Notes under the pieces: model-generated
What the model was told of the DNA's origin: nothing
The model's database searches: none
Seen by the model: the letters and a program-made list of their open reading frames with translations, nothing else
Program-made: the position numbers and the translations under genes
Source of the DNA: a virus
Strand: one strand, 5' to 3'
IMG/VR virus record: IMGVR_UViG_3300012582_000055
Span: 1 to 28,765 of that record
Length of the DNA: 28,765 nt
Shown: one piece after another, positions 9,503-17,114 of the stretch
Numbering within the stretch: position 1 is the stretch's first letter
How the letters are laid out: every line of letters begins with the position of its first letter

Positions 9503-9763
9503 TTAGGCTACCTGCTGTTGTACGCCCGGGATTGCTGCCAATGCCTTGCCCTCTTCGTCCTTTCCTTCGTCATCGTTTGGCGCTGCGGTATGGTCCATCA
9601 AGTGGTCCATCATGCCATCGTGGTCGGCTGCTGCACCGCGTACATCGCCGTCACGAACCGGGACATCGTGAACGTGACCGTGCTTTTCGTGAATGTGGTG
9701 AACAGTATGTGAACCGTCTTTGTGATGCTCGGTAACAGTGTGGCTATAGGGGTGCTTCTTCAT
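9503..9763 (-). CDS. Histidine-rich small protein (86 aa)
   Basis: Sixteen histidines in 86 residues, mostly in HxH and HH pairs between residues 4 and 59 (for example HTVHHIHEKHGHVH), suggest metal binding. The C-terminal third is acidic and then hydrophobic. It belongs to the run of very small genes between 9.0 and 10.5 kb. Whether it is structural or a metal chaperone cannot be decided from sequence. Confidence 0.65.
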   Translation of the reverse strand: MKKHPYSHTVTEHHKDGSHTVHHIHEKHGHVHDVPVRDGDVRGAAADHDGMMDHLMDHTAAPNDDEGKDEEGKALAAIPGVQQQVA

Positions 9764-9771
9764 AAATCCTC

Positions 9772-10104
9772 TTAAACCTGCTTTGCCTTACGCGTCTCTC
9801 GGGCGCGTTTGTACTCAGAACCGATTTGAACTAGCTTCTTAGTTGGCTCAACGAATTCACAACACTGATGCTCCGCATCGGTAATAATTGCCAAACCCTT
9901 TTCGTCGTGCTGAACTTCCGGGTCGGCCTTCATGACCTCTTGATTGCAGCGGTCTTTGTTGCCGACAAGATACTCGCAGTTCGCGCAGTGGTACGGACCA
10001 TCAGATGCAAACCCGGCCAGCTTTGTGCTCTTCGGCCAGATTGGTCCAACCTCGGCAATCAACGCTTTCAAGCGAGATACGATGTTCGGCCAATTCTTAG
10101 CCAT
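9772..10104 (-). CDS. Cysteine-cluster small protein (110 aa)
   Basis: The ATG at 10104 overlaps the end of the 57-aa gene by eight bases and gives a product starting MAKNWPNIV. An upstream in-frame start at 10188 would lie wholly within the neighbour. Residues about 40-85 carry CANC, a single Cys in RCNQE, and CC in QCCEFVEP. This pattern could hold zinc or an iron-sulfur cluster. The C-terminus is basic and helical. The function is unknown. Confidence 0.65.
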   Translation of the reverse strand: MAKNWPNIVSRLKALIAEVGPIWPKSTKLAGFASDGPYHCANCEYLVGNKDRCNQEVMKADPEVQHDEKGLAIITDAEHQCCEFVEPTKKLVQIGSEYKRARETRKAKQV

Positions 10105-10270
10105 CTTTCTTGCGAGCCTCTCGAACCTGTGCGTACGAAGCCTTCTTGTGAACGTGCTCCGGTACGTGTTGCCCCTTGGACGCGACATCCCATTCAGCGA
10201 GCGCCTTCTTTCCTAAGACTTCTGGATGAGCGTGAAGGTAGCCACGCTGGGCTGCTGATTTGAACGGCAT
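10097..10270 (-). CDS. 57-aa protein of the MPFKS type
   Basis: A 57-codon frame from an ATG at 10270, preceded by GGAGAG, encodes MPFKSAAQRGYLHAHPEVL and a Lys/Ala-rich tail. Short phage proteins starting MPFKS followed by a QR-x-YL motif are common beside structural genes. The start is one base after the stop of the 86-aa membrane protein, and the end overlaps the next gene by eight bases, so it is part of the coupled string. Confidence 0.7.
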   Translation of the reverse strand: MPFKSAAQRGYLHAHPEVLGKKALAEWDVASKGQHVPEHVHKKASYAQVREARKKDG

Positions 10271-10271
10271 A

Positions 10272-10532
10272 TTACTCTCCGAAGGGCTTCTCGTCCTTTC
10301 GGCCTGAGAGCTTCTTCAAATCTTCTTCAATGTGGGCTAGGTGGTTTGTGAGAAGAGTGGTCATGCCAGTCTCCATCACGTCCATGTGCTTTGTCATTCG
10401 TTCAAAGAAGTTCGCGGCAGTTTCATAAAAACCGCGAGCCTTCCACGCGCCGACAACTAATACGCCGACGATGGAGAAATCTCTTAGGGCCGATGACACC
10501 TGCCCCAACGTCAAACTCGCTGGGTCAAACAT
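10272..10532 (-). CDS. Single-pass membrane protein with coiled tail (86 aa)
   Basis: The ATG at 10532 has AAAGGA seven bases upstream and is preferred over the TTG at 10547. One hydrophobic segment (residues about 19-34, FSIVGVLVVGAW) is followed by a charged helical region up to the C-terminus. This layout fits a holin or inner-membrane spanin-like protein, but nothing more specific is visible. Confidence 0.7.
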   Translation of the reverse strand: MFDPASLTLGQVSSALRDFSIVGVLVVGAWKARGFYETAANFFERMTKHMDVMETGMTTLLTNHLAHIEEDLKKLSGRKDEKPFGE

Positions 10533-10645
10533 GTGGTGTCCTTTCAAAAGTGTGCCGGGGCTATAACCCAGCGTGCCGTGGCTTCCGCACGATTACCCGT
10601 GGTGGTCGCTTTTGTGTTCGCGTCCCAGCCAAGCGAGGAAGAGGT

Positions 10646-10668
10646 GGGGGAGACTAGAAGCCTCCCCC
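10646..10668 (-). terminator. Strong hairpin downstream of the 201-aa gene
   Basis: A seven-base-pair G/C stem (GGGGGAG with CTCCCCC) and a nine-base loop begin six bases after the stop of the 201-aa gene. No U-tract follows, so it may be a partial terminator or an mRNA 3' end stabiliser. The next 110 bases, to the start at 10532, show no ORF. Confidence 0.5.
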
Positions 10669-10674
10669 TAGAAG

Positions 10675-11280
10675 TTATTCTGCGCTGATTTGGAACTGGT
10701 ACAGACGGGCAAAATTCTGCGCCAACGACACGGAGAATGTTACACGAGCTACCAATCCAAGAACGTTGCCTTGCACAGCGGCCTGACCCTTAACGAAGTC
10801 GAGACCAGATGGCGGGTTGGTGATTGCGGTTAGCGCGATGACTGCGTTGTTCAACGAGCCTGAGAAGTAACCCGACAGAAGACCCGGGGTTGCGCCCGAG
10901 TTGTTCGTGCCGACTACGGTTGCTTCCAAGAACCAGTTGACTGCGGTTGCCGATGCTAGCGCAACTGCGCCCGTGCTTGCAATTGCCGCGTACGACGGCG
11001 ATGCCACGGTTCCAGTGTTTGCAACGAGTTCAATCGTTACGTTACCACCGCCAGTGAACGGAAGAACGTCGCCCGCTAGCTTGACACGAAATGCTTGACC
11101 TTGCAATTCCCCGAATGCTGCGACCGAAAGCTGTCCGGCTGCGCTAGCTGCTGATGGCGCTGCCGAGAAGTTTCCGATTGAGCTACCAAGGACGCGAGGA
11201 AAATACTTCGCGGCTGTTCCAACTCCACCAACGGTAGACGGGTTTAAGCCGTTTACCTGAAAATCTGCGATTACTGACAT
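10675..11280 (-). CDS. Ala/Gly-rich probable structural protein (201 aa)
   Basis: An ATG with AAAGGA upstream opens a protein rich in Ala, Gly, Val and Ser with few charges and short alternating hydrophobic runs, as in beta-sandwich virion proteins. It ends LYQFQISAE. There is no signal peptide. Codon use and style match the genes at 11420 and 12136. A decoration, fibre or tail-surface role is likely, but the protein family is not recognised. Confidence 0.65.
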   Translation of the reverse strand: MSVIADFQVNGLNPSTVGGVGTAAKYFPRVLGSSIGNFSAAPSAASAAGQLSVAAFGELQGQAFRVKLAGDVLPFTGGGNVTIELVANTGTVASPSYAAIASTGAVALASATAVNWFLEATVVGTNNSGATPGLLSGYFSGSLNNAVIALTAITNPPSGLDFVKGQAAVQGNVLGLVARVTFSVSLAQNFARLYQFQISAE

Positions 11281-11419
11281 GGTTTTCCTTTATCTACCCG
11301 CCGCCAAAAGTGTTTTAATATCCTCGGACGGAGAGCTTTAGTAGAAACGCGTTTAGAACATGCTACGCGTTTACCACTTCATTCGCGACCTTAGTCGCAA
11401 AACTTTTAATTACAAAACT

Positions 11420-11989
11420 TTATCCTAATGGAATTTCAGCCCAAAACAATGACGGAGCAACGGTTGCCGTTGTTGCTGTGGTCGAAACGACAGCTATGCC
11501 CGAGTTGGGTTGAACTATGAGCGAGCCATCCATGTCTTCTTTTAAGGTAAGAAGGTTGCTCGCTATCAAATCCAAGTATGCGCCTTGGCTGATATAGGCT
11601 GGGACTGTCGTAGCACCTACCAGCGTTCCCGCTGTATAAGTTTTTGCTTGTGCAACTCCTGCGCTTCCAACAAGTCTGTTTTGTGGTGTGTTTCCCGGGG
11701 TGGTTGCGGACGGTTGTTGTCCTGCAATCAGTTGAAAACCAAGCCCGAAACCCGTTGCTGCGGCAGGAAAAGTTATGACGGGCAATGTGATGCCCAATAG
11801 AACCAACTGAACGCCAGAAGCCGCTGGATTAAAAAGAGCGAAACTTCCCGTAGCTGTCGCTGATGCTACTCCTACTGCGGCGACGGCATAAGTTACGCCG
11901 TATACAAGCCCCGCAGTCACCAAGTCATAATAATGCGGAAAGAAATCTGAATTGTATGTTGAACCACGAAGAGCTAATCCTAAATTCAT
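11420..11989 (-). CDS. Probable virion surface protein, paralogue A (189 aa)
   Basis: The product is beta-rich and Ala/Thr/Gly-rich. It shares an arrangement with the 225-aa product at 12136-12813: SFALFNPAASGVQLVLL here versus PILALYNPLTSGKNLVVEQ there, and a C-terminal FWAEIPLG here versus FVWDEIPV there. The two are probably duplicated copies of one fold. The ATG overlaps the stop of the 45-aa gene as TAATG and has GGAG six bases upstream. No catalytic motif is seen. Confidence 0.7.
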   Translation of the reverse strand: MNLGLALRGSTYNSDFFPHYYDLVTAGLVYGVTYAVAAVGVASATATGSFALFNPAASGVQLVLLGITLPVITFPAAATGFGLGFQLIAGQQPSATTPGNTPQNRLVGSAGVAQAKTYTAGTLVGATTVPAYISQGAYLDLIASNLLTLKEDMDGSLIVQPNSGIAVVSTTATTATVAPSLFWAEIPLG

Positions 11990-12126
11990 TACTTCTCCGG
12001 AACTGCTTCGGTCTTCACTGGCTTCACTTCGGCTAGTTGCGATTGGGCTAGCGCCAACTGCTCTCGTAACTGCATGACTTCTAGGTGCATTCGCCCGAGT
12101 TCAGCAAAAATTTTATTGATATCCAT
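11989..12126 (-). CDS. 45-aa coiled-coil peptide gene
   Basis: A 45-codon frame from an ATG at 12126 (AAGGA six bases upstream) lies exactly between the two paralogous surface-protein genes. It overlaps the next start by one base. The product MDINKIFAELGRMHLEVM followed by Leu/Gln repeats looks like a short amphipathic helix, with a Lys/Val/Pro tail. Spacing and ribosome site make it a convincing small gene of unknown role. Confidence 0.65.
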   Translation of the reverse strand: MDINKIFAELGRMHLEVMQLREQLALAQSQLAEVKPVKTEAVPEK

Positions 12127-12135
12127 TTCAATCCT

Positions 12136-12813
12136 TTAGACTGGGATTTCGTCCCAAACAAATCCTGCCGTTACAAGGTGACCTGCTACCGCGTTCGAGA
12201 TGCCGTTCGCGATTGCAAGATATCCGCCCGGAGGAACGATGATACTTCCTGCCAAATCTTCTACGCCCATTCCATTCAAAATACCTGTGGCGTTCGCTGT
12301 AGCTGTTACGAGCGAAAAGTTTGCTGCTACTGGACGAAGCAATGTCGGGTTGCCGACGCCACCTGCGAGAACCGCGTTGGTAACACCGATTGCTGCCGAA
12401 CCAGATGCCTTCAAAGTCAAAGCGTTGACTGGCGTTGCTGTTTGCGCGTTTGTAATCGTTTGACCAGAGCCAACAACGTACAAGAATGCGCCAGTCTGAG
12501 TAACCGTTGCCAGTGGAGCCGCCGTCAATCCACAAAATGTTTGTTCAACAACAAGATTCTTTCCGCTTGTTAGCGGGTTGTACAAAGCTAGAATCGGAGT
12601 AAAAGTTCCAATCGCTGTCGAGAACAAGTGGGTTGCAGCTAATTGAACACCACCACCTGCGGTTGAGTTCATGAACTTGTTACCACGGTATGTCTGTTCG
12701 TAATATCGTGCTTGAAGTTCCGAGACCAACAGGTCGCTAAACTCCCCAACACCTACCGTGATATTCTGCCCGGTCTGCTTTCCGGTCTGACCTTGATTAC
12801 CTTGAAGAATCAT
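12136..12813 (-). CDS. Probable virion surface protein, paralogue B (225 aa)
   Basis: The N-terminal 40 residues are polar and Gln/Gly-rich. The remainder is a beta-rich, Ala/Thr/Val-rich domain with the ALYNPLTSG and WDEIPV signatures shared with the 189-aa neighbour. Residues about 25-45 (LLVSELQARYYEQTYRGN) look like a helical attachment segment missing from the paralogue. The stop is ten bases before the 45-aa gene. Structural, probably tail or capsid surface; family unknown. Confidence 0.7.
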   Translation of the reverse strand: MILQGNQGQTGKQTGQNITVGVGEFSDLLVSELQARYYEQTYRGNKFMNSTAGGGVQLAATHLFSTAIGTFTPILALYNPLTSGKNLVVEQTFCGLTAAPLATVTQTGAFLYVVGSGQTITNAQTATPVNALTLKASGSAAIGVTNAVLAGGVGNPTLLRPVAANFSLVTATANATGILNGMGVEDLAGSIIVPPGGYLAIANGISNAVAGHLVTAGFVWDEIPV

Positions 12814-12821
12814 GTTGTTCC

Positions 12822-14390
12822 TTAATCAGCCCAATCATCTGCGCCTTCTTCGGCTGCGATTATGTTCGGGTCAAAATCGTTGGGCTTGTTACGACCGCCC
12901 TCACAAGCTATCGCTACGAGTGCTCGTCTCATAGCTTCCAAAATAATCGTCTGTTGAGAGCGAAGGTCATTACCGGAAACCAAACTCTGGTCAGTTGATG
13001 CCCCTGCCGGAAGCGGAAGAGACACAACACTTATCGGTTGAGTTACTTGAAAGAATGCTCCGGTAACTGCTTGAGTAGCCGGAAACGAATCTGAGCTAAC
13101 TGTTACACGAGGGATACCTACTCCGCTCACACCTGTTCCTGTTACGACCGGACTTCCACCAAACTGTGAAACATTTTCAACCCAAGGAGATGTACTTTGG
13201 GTCACAGCCAACGCTGCGTTCTGCACGCTCACGTTGACGGTTGCGGCGATACTGACAGGAAGAGTTACCTCGTCCGTTGCTAGCACGACCGGAATAGAAT
13301 TTGCACTGGTCTTGGCACCGAGACTAACTGCCCCGCCGCCAACTTGAGTAAGATTCTCAGACCACGGTGCGCCGCCCTGACTAGTTGTTACCACGTCGGC
13401 TGCTGTTAATGCTCGAATCTGACGCGCATCGTAAAGCGTTGCGCCTGTTGCCAGTTCAACTTGGCTATTAAAGTTTACTGCCGTTTGCTTTAATTGAGAA
13501 CCTTGAGAACCATATACCACGCCTAGAAGACGGGCGGCACGGTCAGTCGGGTCATCAATCCACGGGGACGTTCCTTGTGTCACAGATAGCGATGCATTGT
13601 CCACTGTTACGTGTCCAAGCAAACGTGCTGCACGGTCGGTTACGTCACGAGGTTGTGTTGCCTTGATGTCGGTGTCGATTGTTGTCAGACTTGCGTCCAG
13701 CGCCAGTCCACCAGTCGTTCCGATGTTTGCAGTTATGGAACCGGAATCAACAATCACATGCTGCGCTGCGGCAAATGCTACAAATAAATCTTGAGATGCA
13801 TCCACCTTGAGCGCGCGAATCTTTGAATTAGCGCTATCCCAACCCATCGACAAAGTGCCTGTCGGAGTTGCGCCGGATGCTGTATTATCAGCGAACTGTG
13901 TTCCGCCGCCGAATGATGTAATCTGATTTCCTGCGCCATCAACGATAGCAATTGTCGGAGCCTTGGTTGTTGCGCCAAGAGCCAAGCCTGTCACACCAAC
14001 GAGATTTCCGCCGATGTTGACACCTTGATAGTCCGCGTTGACTGGGACCGCTCCACCTGTTGCGCTGGCCGCTGCGTTTCCACCAGAAATAGTTCCTTCC
14101 GCCAAATTGACGTTAAGGTTTCCGGCTGCGCTCAAACCGATGGCATGTAAAACGTTTGACGGGTTTTTGCCTAACGCGACAGTTCCAGTTGGGGTTGCCT
14201 GAGTCGTTCCATCCGCGTACTGAGTTCCACTCGCAGCCCCTGCCGCGATGTTAACTAGGATGTTTCCCGCCGCGTCAAGCTGTAATGCGCTAGCTTGCCC
14301 CGCTGCCGGATTAGGGGCAACCGGATTGTAAACGCCTCCAACAACATGAACATCTGTTGTGGCAACGCTATTCAGTGGCCCTGTACTCAT
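12822..14390 (-). CDS. Repeat-rich tail or fibre-like protein (522 aa)
   Basis: Internal repeats dominate. Residues about 57-100 and 160-205 share a unit with TQYADGTTQATPTGT or TQFADNTASGATPTGT followed by an ALG-type beta segment. DRAARLLG occurs twice. A serine-proline-tryptophan motif (TQGTSPWIDD, SQGGAPWSEN, TQSTSPWVEN) occurs three times. Such low-charge beta repeats are usual in phage tail, fibre and baseplate proteins. The acidic C-terminal 40 residues (ending GADDWAD) are different in character. The ATG has AAGGAAG upstream. Confidence 0.7.
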   Translation of the reverse strand: MSTGPLNSVATTDVHVVGGVYNPVAPNPAAGQASALQLDAAGNILVNIAAGAASGTQYADGTTQATPTGTVALGKNPSNVLHAIGLSAAGNLNVNLAEGTISGGNAAASATGGAVPVNADYQGVNIGGNLVGVTGLALGATTKAPTIAIVDGAGNQITSFGGGTQFADNTASGATPTGTLSMGWDSANSKIRALKVDASQDLFVAFAAAQHVIVDSGSITANIGTTGGLALDASLTTIDTDIKATQPRDVTDRAARLLGHVTVDNASLSVTQGTSPWIDDPTDRAARLLGVVYGSQGSQLKQTAVNFNSQVELATGATLYDARQIRALTAADVVTTSQGGAPWSENLTQVGGGAVSLGAKTSANSIPVVLATDEVTLPVSIAATVNVSVQNAALAVTQSTSPWVENVSQFGGSPVVTGTGVSGVGIPRVTVSSDSFPATQAVTGAFFQVTQPISVVSLPLPAGASTDQSLVSGNDLRSQQTIILEAMRRALVAIACEGGRNKPNDFDPNIIAAEEGADDWAD

Positions 14391-14403
14391 TTCTTAAACT
14401 TCC

Positions 14404-15069
14404 TTAAATCGTTCCGCGTCTCTTCATGTCGAGAATGATGCTAGCCACTGCCTCTGTGAACTCTCTCGTCTTAACTGAGAAAGGAACACCTTGTGGGCCT
14501 TCCGGCCCCTGCTCGCCGCGCTGACCTTGCGGTCCTTGTTCGCCTTGCTCGCCGCGCGAACCCTGTGAGCCTGTTGGACCTGCTGGACCTGTTGCGCCTG
14601 TTGCGCCCACTGGACCCGGGATATTTGATACGCCTGCTTCGCCCTGTGAACCTTGTTCACCGCGCTCGCCTTGAGGACCTTGCTCACCCTTGGCTCCGTC
14701 CTTTCCGTCGCGGCCAGCCTCGCCATCCGTGCCATGAAAACCAGTTAATCCGGTATTGCCCTTTTCGCCGCGAAAACCTTGTTCGCCTTGAAGACCTTGT
14801 TCACCGCGCTCTCCGCGCTCACCTTGTGAACCTTGAAGACCTGAGACTCCCGGAACACCTTGCGGTCCCGGCTCGCCTTGCGGTCCTTGTTGACCGCGCT
14901 CGCCTTGTGGTCCCTGAATATCTGAGACTCCCGGAACACCTTGTGGACCCGGAACACCCTGTGGGCCGATGCGCGAATTGTGGTGCGCGCGCAGTTCTTC
15001 AAGATACTTCTCAATGTGATAGACTCTTTCTTCGTATGTCAAAGAAGCGTCGAATAAATTTCTAGCCAC
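14404..15069 (-). CDS. Collagen-like (Gly-X-Y) structural protein (221 aa)
   Basis: From about residue 34 to 190 nearly every third residue is glycine in GPQ, GER, GEQ and GVP triplets, with a few interruptions such as VSDIQ. This is a collagen-like triple-helix region found in phage fibre proteins. The N-terminal 30 residues and the last 25 are non-collagenous and helical, and could trimerise. No ATG exists near the N-terminus. The best start is GTG at 15069, with GGAG six bases upstream inside the end of the preceding mini-gene; a GTG at 15090 lacks such a site. Confidence 0.8.
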   Translation of the reverse strand: MARNLFDASLTYEERVYHIEKYLEELRAHHNSRIGPQGVPGPQGVPGVSDIQGPQGERGQQGPQGEPGPQGVPGVSGLQGSQGERGERGEQGLQGEQGFRGEKGNTGLTGFHGTDGEAGRDGKDGAKGEQGPQGERGEQGSQGEAGVSNIPGPVGATGATGPAGPTGSQGSRGEQGEQGPQGQRGEQGPEGPQGVPFSVKTREFTEAVASIILDMKRRGTI

Positions 15070-15070
15070 G

Positions 15071-15163
15071 TTATCTCCAAATCCAACCACACGGACACTT
15101 CACTGTCTCACCAGCCTTCTTTCGAAGTAGACGATAACAGGACGCACAAAGACGCTCCCACAT
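15071..15163 (-). CDS. 30-aa zinc-ribbon-like mini-protein
   Basis: An ATG at 15163 with AAGGTG seven bases upstream opens a 30-codon frame. It contains CASC near residues 6-9 and CPC at residues 23-25, with basic residues between, the spacing of a tiny zinc knuckle. It stops one base before the collagen-like start, and its last codons hold that gene's ribosome-binding site. This suggests the frame is translated, at least for coupling. Confidence 0.5.
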   Translation of the reverse strand: MWERLCASCYRLLRKKAGETVKCPCGWIWR

Positions 15164-15190
15164 GGGTTTGCACCTTGGCCTGAAACAACG

Positions 15191-15220
15191 AAAAGGGCGC
15201 ACCCGAAGATGCGCCCCTTT
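15191..15220 (-). terminator. Intrinsic terminator after the 147-aa gene
   Basis: An 11-base stem (AAAGGGGCGCA with TGCGCCCTTTT, minus strand, G-U tolerated) around an eight-base loop containing UUCG is followed by a short U-run. It starts three bases after the stop at 15224 and would end transcripts arriving from the tRNA region. Confidence 0.8.
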
Positions 15221-15223
15221 GAA

Positions 15224-15667
15224 TTATGCTACGGTATATATGCCGTTGCCGCCCGTGCAAACAATCCACTTGCCCTGAAATGCAGTCAAATAAACTGTTG
15301 CGCCAGCAAATGCTGGGAAGGTGACCTGTGCGCCCGCTGCTGCGCCCATTTGCAACTTGCCTGCGCCCACTGCAACAACGTGTGCGAAGTTTGTGCTCGA
15401 CGAGATTTCAACTTCGAGACCATCATCAGCCCCAGATGTTGGTGCTGATACAGTGATAGTCGCAATCGAACCTTTCGTAATAACGAAGAAGCCCGGAACG
15501 CGACCGCTAACGGTTGAGTCTACTGCTAATTGTTGTGCGGACACTTGAATGCCGCCAAACTGACTAATAGCGTACTGAATGTTTCCGCCAACGCCCTCAA
15601 CTTGAAGAACGTCGCTACCATCAGTATTCAGATACGAACCGAGTCTTGCTGCTTGAGAACTTAACAT
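15224..15667 (-). CDS. Small beta-rich probable structural protein (147 aa)
   Basis: The ATG has AAGGA five bases upstream. The protein is Ala/Gly/Val/Thr-rich with few charges and alternating hydrophobic runs. It ends GGNGIYTVA, a style common in phage decoration and head-surface proteins. It is the last gene before the intrinsic terminator, downstream of the tRNA array. No motif names a function. Confidence 0.65.
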   Translation of the reverse strand: MLSSQAARLGSYLNTDGSDVLQVEGVGGNIQYAISQFGGIQVSAQQLAVDSTVSGRVPGFFVITKGSIATITVSAPTSGADDGLEVEISSSTNFAHVVAVGAGKLQMGAAAGAQVTFPAFAGATVYLTAFQGKWIVCTGGNGIYTVA

Positions 15668-15780
15668 GGAATCCTTAGAGATGCTTTTTGAATTTTGCTC
15701 AGACTAGACACACCCGACTCGCTTACTATTCGGACAATGTTCTGAGGCTTGATTGGGGTACTGCGTCCGGTGCTGCTCAT
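15661..15780 (-). CDS. Possible 39-aa peptide gene
   Basis: An ATG at 15780 opens 39 codons (MSSTGRSTPIKPQNIVRIV onward) that run into the 147-aa gene and overlap its start by seven bases. No strong Shine-Dalgarno is present, only CCGGGA. The product is basic and has no known motif. It fills the gap between the last tRNA and the structural genes. Confidence 0.35.
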   Translation of the reverse strand: MSSTGRSTPIKPQNIVRIVSESGVSSLSKIQKASLRIPC

Positions 15781-15793
15781 TCCCGGAGAAGAT

Positions 15794-15868
15794 TGGTTGG
15801 AGGCGAAGGACTCGAACCTTCACCGACACTTTCAGAGAGTGCCGTGCTACCGATTACACTAGCTTCCA
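15794..15868 (-). tRNA. tRNA-Gln (anticodon CTG)
   Basis: Acceptor TGGAAGC pairs GCCTCCA except for an A-C mismatch at 5-68. The anticodon loop CTCTGAA reads CAG codons. The T-loop TTCGAGT is canonical, discriminator A73, CCA encoded. Last tRNA of the array in transcription order. Confidence 0.9.
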
Positions 15869-15880
15869 ACAGAAATAAAA

Positions 15881-15959
15881 GTCGTCCCTACTAAGGCGAT
15901 GGGGTCCTTTTCCTTCGAGGTCACATCGCGCTGCTTCCTCAAAGTACCAGACCGACGAC
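15881..15959 (-). other. tRNA-sized closed-stem element without CCA
   Basis: The space between the two Gln tRNAs is closed by a six-base stem (GTCGTC with GACGAC) and followed by TTTTATTT. Inside, GCGATG pairs CATCGC. There is no T-loop and no anticodon arm. It may be a decayed tRNA or a separate small RNA. Confidence 0.35.
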
Positions 15960-15966
15960 CCGAGAT

Positions 15967-16040
15967 TGGTTGCGGCGCTAGGATTCGAACCTAGATAGCG
16001 GGATTCAAAGTCCCGCGTCCTACCGTTGAACGACATCGCA
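15967..16040 (-). tRNA. tRNA-Gln (anticodon TTG)
   Basis: The anticodon loop CTTTGAA reads CAA. Acceptor TGCGATG against CGCCGCA again has an A-C mismatch at 5-68. T-loop TTCGAAT, A73, CCA encoded. Confidence 0.9.
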
Positions 16041-16048
16041 ACAGAAAC

Positions 16049-16122
16049 TGGAAGCGCGATGCGGGCCGTTACTCCCGCGTCCTCTTGATTAGAATCAAGT
16101 GCTCACTCTGAGCTACCCGCGC
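16049..16122 (-). other. Degenerate tRNA-like RNA (TCT or CTA at the anticodon)
   Basis: Acceptor GCGCGGG, TA at 8-9 and D-stem GCTC/GAGC are normal. The anticodon stem CTTGA/TCAAG holds only six loop bases (TTCTAA), so the anticodon could be TCT or CTA. The T-loop is AGTAACGG instead of TTC-type, and two bases instead of one precede CCA. Probably a pseudogene or a tRNA-like RNA. Confidence 0.5.
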
Positions 16123-16131
16123 GTAGAAAAT

Positions 16132-16205
16132 TGGTCCCAAGTCACCGAGTCGAGCGGTGTCTACCTGTGTTTCAAACAGGGGTGCAACCCTTACACCAAC
16201 AGGGG
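16132..16205 (-). tRNA. tRNA-Phe (anticodon GAA)
   Basis: The loop TTGAAAC in stem CCTGT/ACAGG reads TTC. Acceptor CCCCTGT against ACTTGGG has two adjacent mismatches (4-69 and 5-68). The T-loop is CTCGACT rather than TTC-type, A73, CCA encoded. Function is plausible but weakened. Confidence 0.75.
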
Positions 16206-16212
16206 AAAGAAA

Positions 16213-16467
16213 TTATTTTTGTTCTCGTGGCAGAGTCATTTCCTGCCAACAAACTTCAACACCGTTATCTTGCTGGACGCATTGATAACCGGGAGGAATA
16301 TCTTTCTCCGAGGCTACTGCATCACAAACGATTGTGCCATCCGCGTGAGTGTTACAAACCCAAATGTACTGAGGCGGTCGAGTCTCGATGACCGGGAATC
16401 TTGGTTGAACTCTTTTCGGACAGCCAGAAAGAAACAAGCACGCGGCCAAAAGAATTGCAAGTCTCAT
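16213..16467 (-). CDS. Small lipoprotein (84 aa), possible outer-membrane lysis factor
   Basis: A type-II signal is clear: Arg2, a hydrophobic core, then the lipobox LSGC at residues 13-16, so Cys16 would be lipidated after cleavage. The mature part is short and Pro-rich, then has four further cysteines that could form disulfides. AAAGGA lies six bases before the ATG. Size and lipobox recall outer-membrane spanins or superinfection-exclusion lipoproteins, but no matching inner-membrane partner is adjacent. Confidence 0.75.
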   Translation of the reverse strand: MRLAILLAACLFLSGCPKRVQPRFPVIETRPPQYIWVCNTHADGTIVCDAVASEKDIPPGYQCVQQDNGVEVCWQEMTLPREQK

Positions 16468-16482
16468 AATGGTCCTTTAAGA

Positions 16483-16571
16483 TGGAGGAAAGTTACGGAA
16501 TCGAACCGTATCCCGCCTTACGACGAGTCGCTGTTTTCGAGACAGCTACCGACCATTCAGTGCTACTTTCC
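16483..16571 (-). tRNA. tRNA-Ser (anticodon CGA)
   Basis: A class II tRNA with a long variable arm. Acceptor GGAAAGT pairs ACTTTCC perfectly, and the loop CTCGAAA reads TCG. Discriminator is T rather than the usual G. CCA encoded. Its first nine bases overlap the end of the HNH gene upstream. Confidence 0.9.
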
Positions 16572-16982
16572 GTTTGCACAATCTCGACAGATATACGCCA
16601 AGCCATTCCAGCGATTCTGGCGGACTGTAAAATTCTTTATTGGCAGAAACTGCTTATGTCCACCACACCATGCCGTTCCTTCTGGCGCGATTCTTCGGTG
16701 TCCACCTTTATAAACATGCTGCTTGTTACAGGCGGAATGAGAAAATGCTATATTGCTCAAATCCCAGAACAAATCTGCGGAGCGCCCTTCCCACGGCTGC
16801 TTGTGCTCGATACTCATTTGGTCGGCAGAAACAATTTCTTCTCTGCACACAGAACATAAGTTCTCTTTCAATCTAACTAACAAATTGAAAAGCAGATTCT
16901 TTCTCAATCGGTTAGTTGCGGTGCCATGAGGCATCCCGAGTAATTGCGCGATACGCGCACTTCTATTATCTGTTTTATTCAT
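16563..16982 (-). CDS. HNH endonuclease 1 (139 aa)
   Basis: Residues 43-95 carry the HNH pattern: a CSVC zinc knuckle, the catalytic-type His in SIEHKQPWE, an Asn in DLSNIAFSH, and Cys in SACNK. A second pair, C-x2-C in ICRDC near the C-terminus, may hold another zinc. An N-terminal helical DNA-reading segment (ARIAQLLGMPHGTATNRL) resembles a helix-turn-helix. GGGAG precedes the ATG. The TAG stop lies inside the acceptor end of tRNA-Ser(CGA). Likely a free-standing homing nuclease that targets tRNA loci. Confidence 0.85.
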   Translation of the reverse strand: MNKTDNRSARIAQLLGMPHGTATNRLRKNLLFNLLVRLKENLCSVCREEIVSADQMSIEHKQPWEGRSADLFWDLSNIAFSHSACNKQHVYKGGHRRIAPEGTAWCGGHKQFLPIKNFTVRQNRWNGLAYICRDCANGK

Positions 16983-17018
16983 CGATGACTCCCTTGGGGT
17001 CTTTGATGTATTTACAAA

Positions 17019-17107
17019 TGGCGGAGAACCGTCGAATCGAACGGCGTCACCCCTTTCAGGGTGTCACGGTTTTCAAGACCGATGCCCACCATTAGGCGCT
17101 GTTCTCC
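17019..17107 (-). tRNA. tRNA-Ser (anticodon TGA)
   Basis: Class II with long variable arm. Acceptor GGAGAAC pairs GTTCTCC, the loop CTTGAAA reads TCA, G73 as expected for serine, CCA encoded. Confidence 0.93.
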
Positions 17108-17114
17108 GTAAAAT

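Noticed and set aside
14493-15065. Long plus-strand ORF opposite the collagen-like gene
   Set aside because: Its arginine/leucine-rich product is the mirror of the Gly-X-Y repeat; no ribosome site, and the minus-strand gene explains the open frame.
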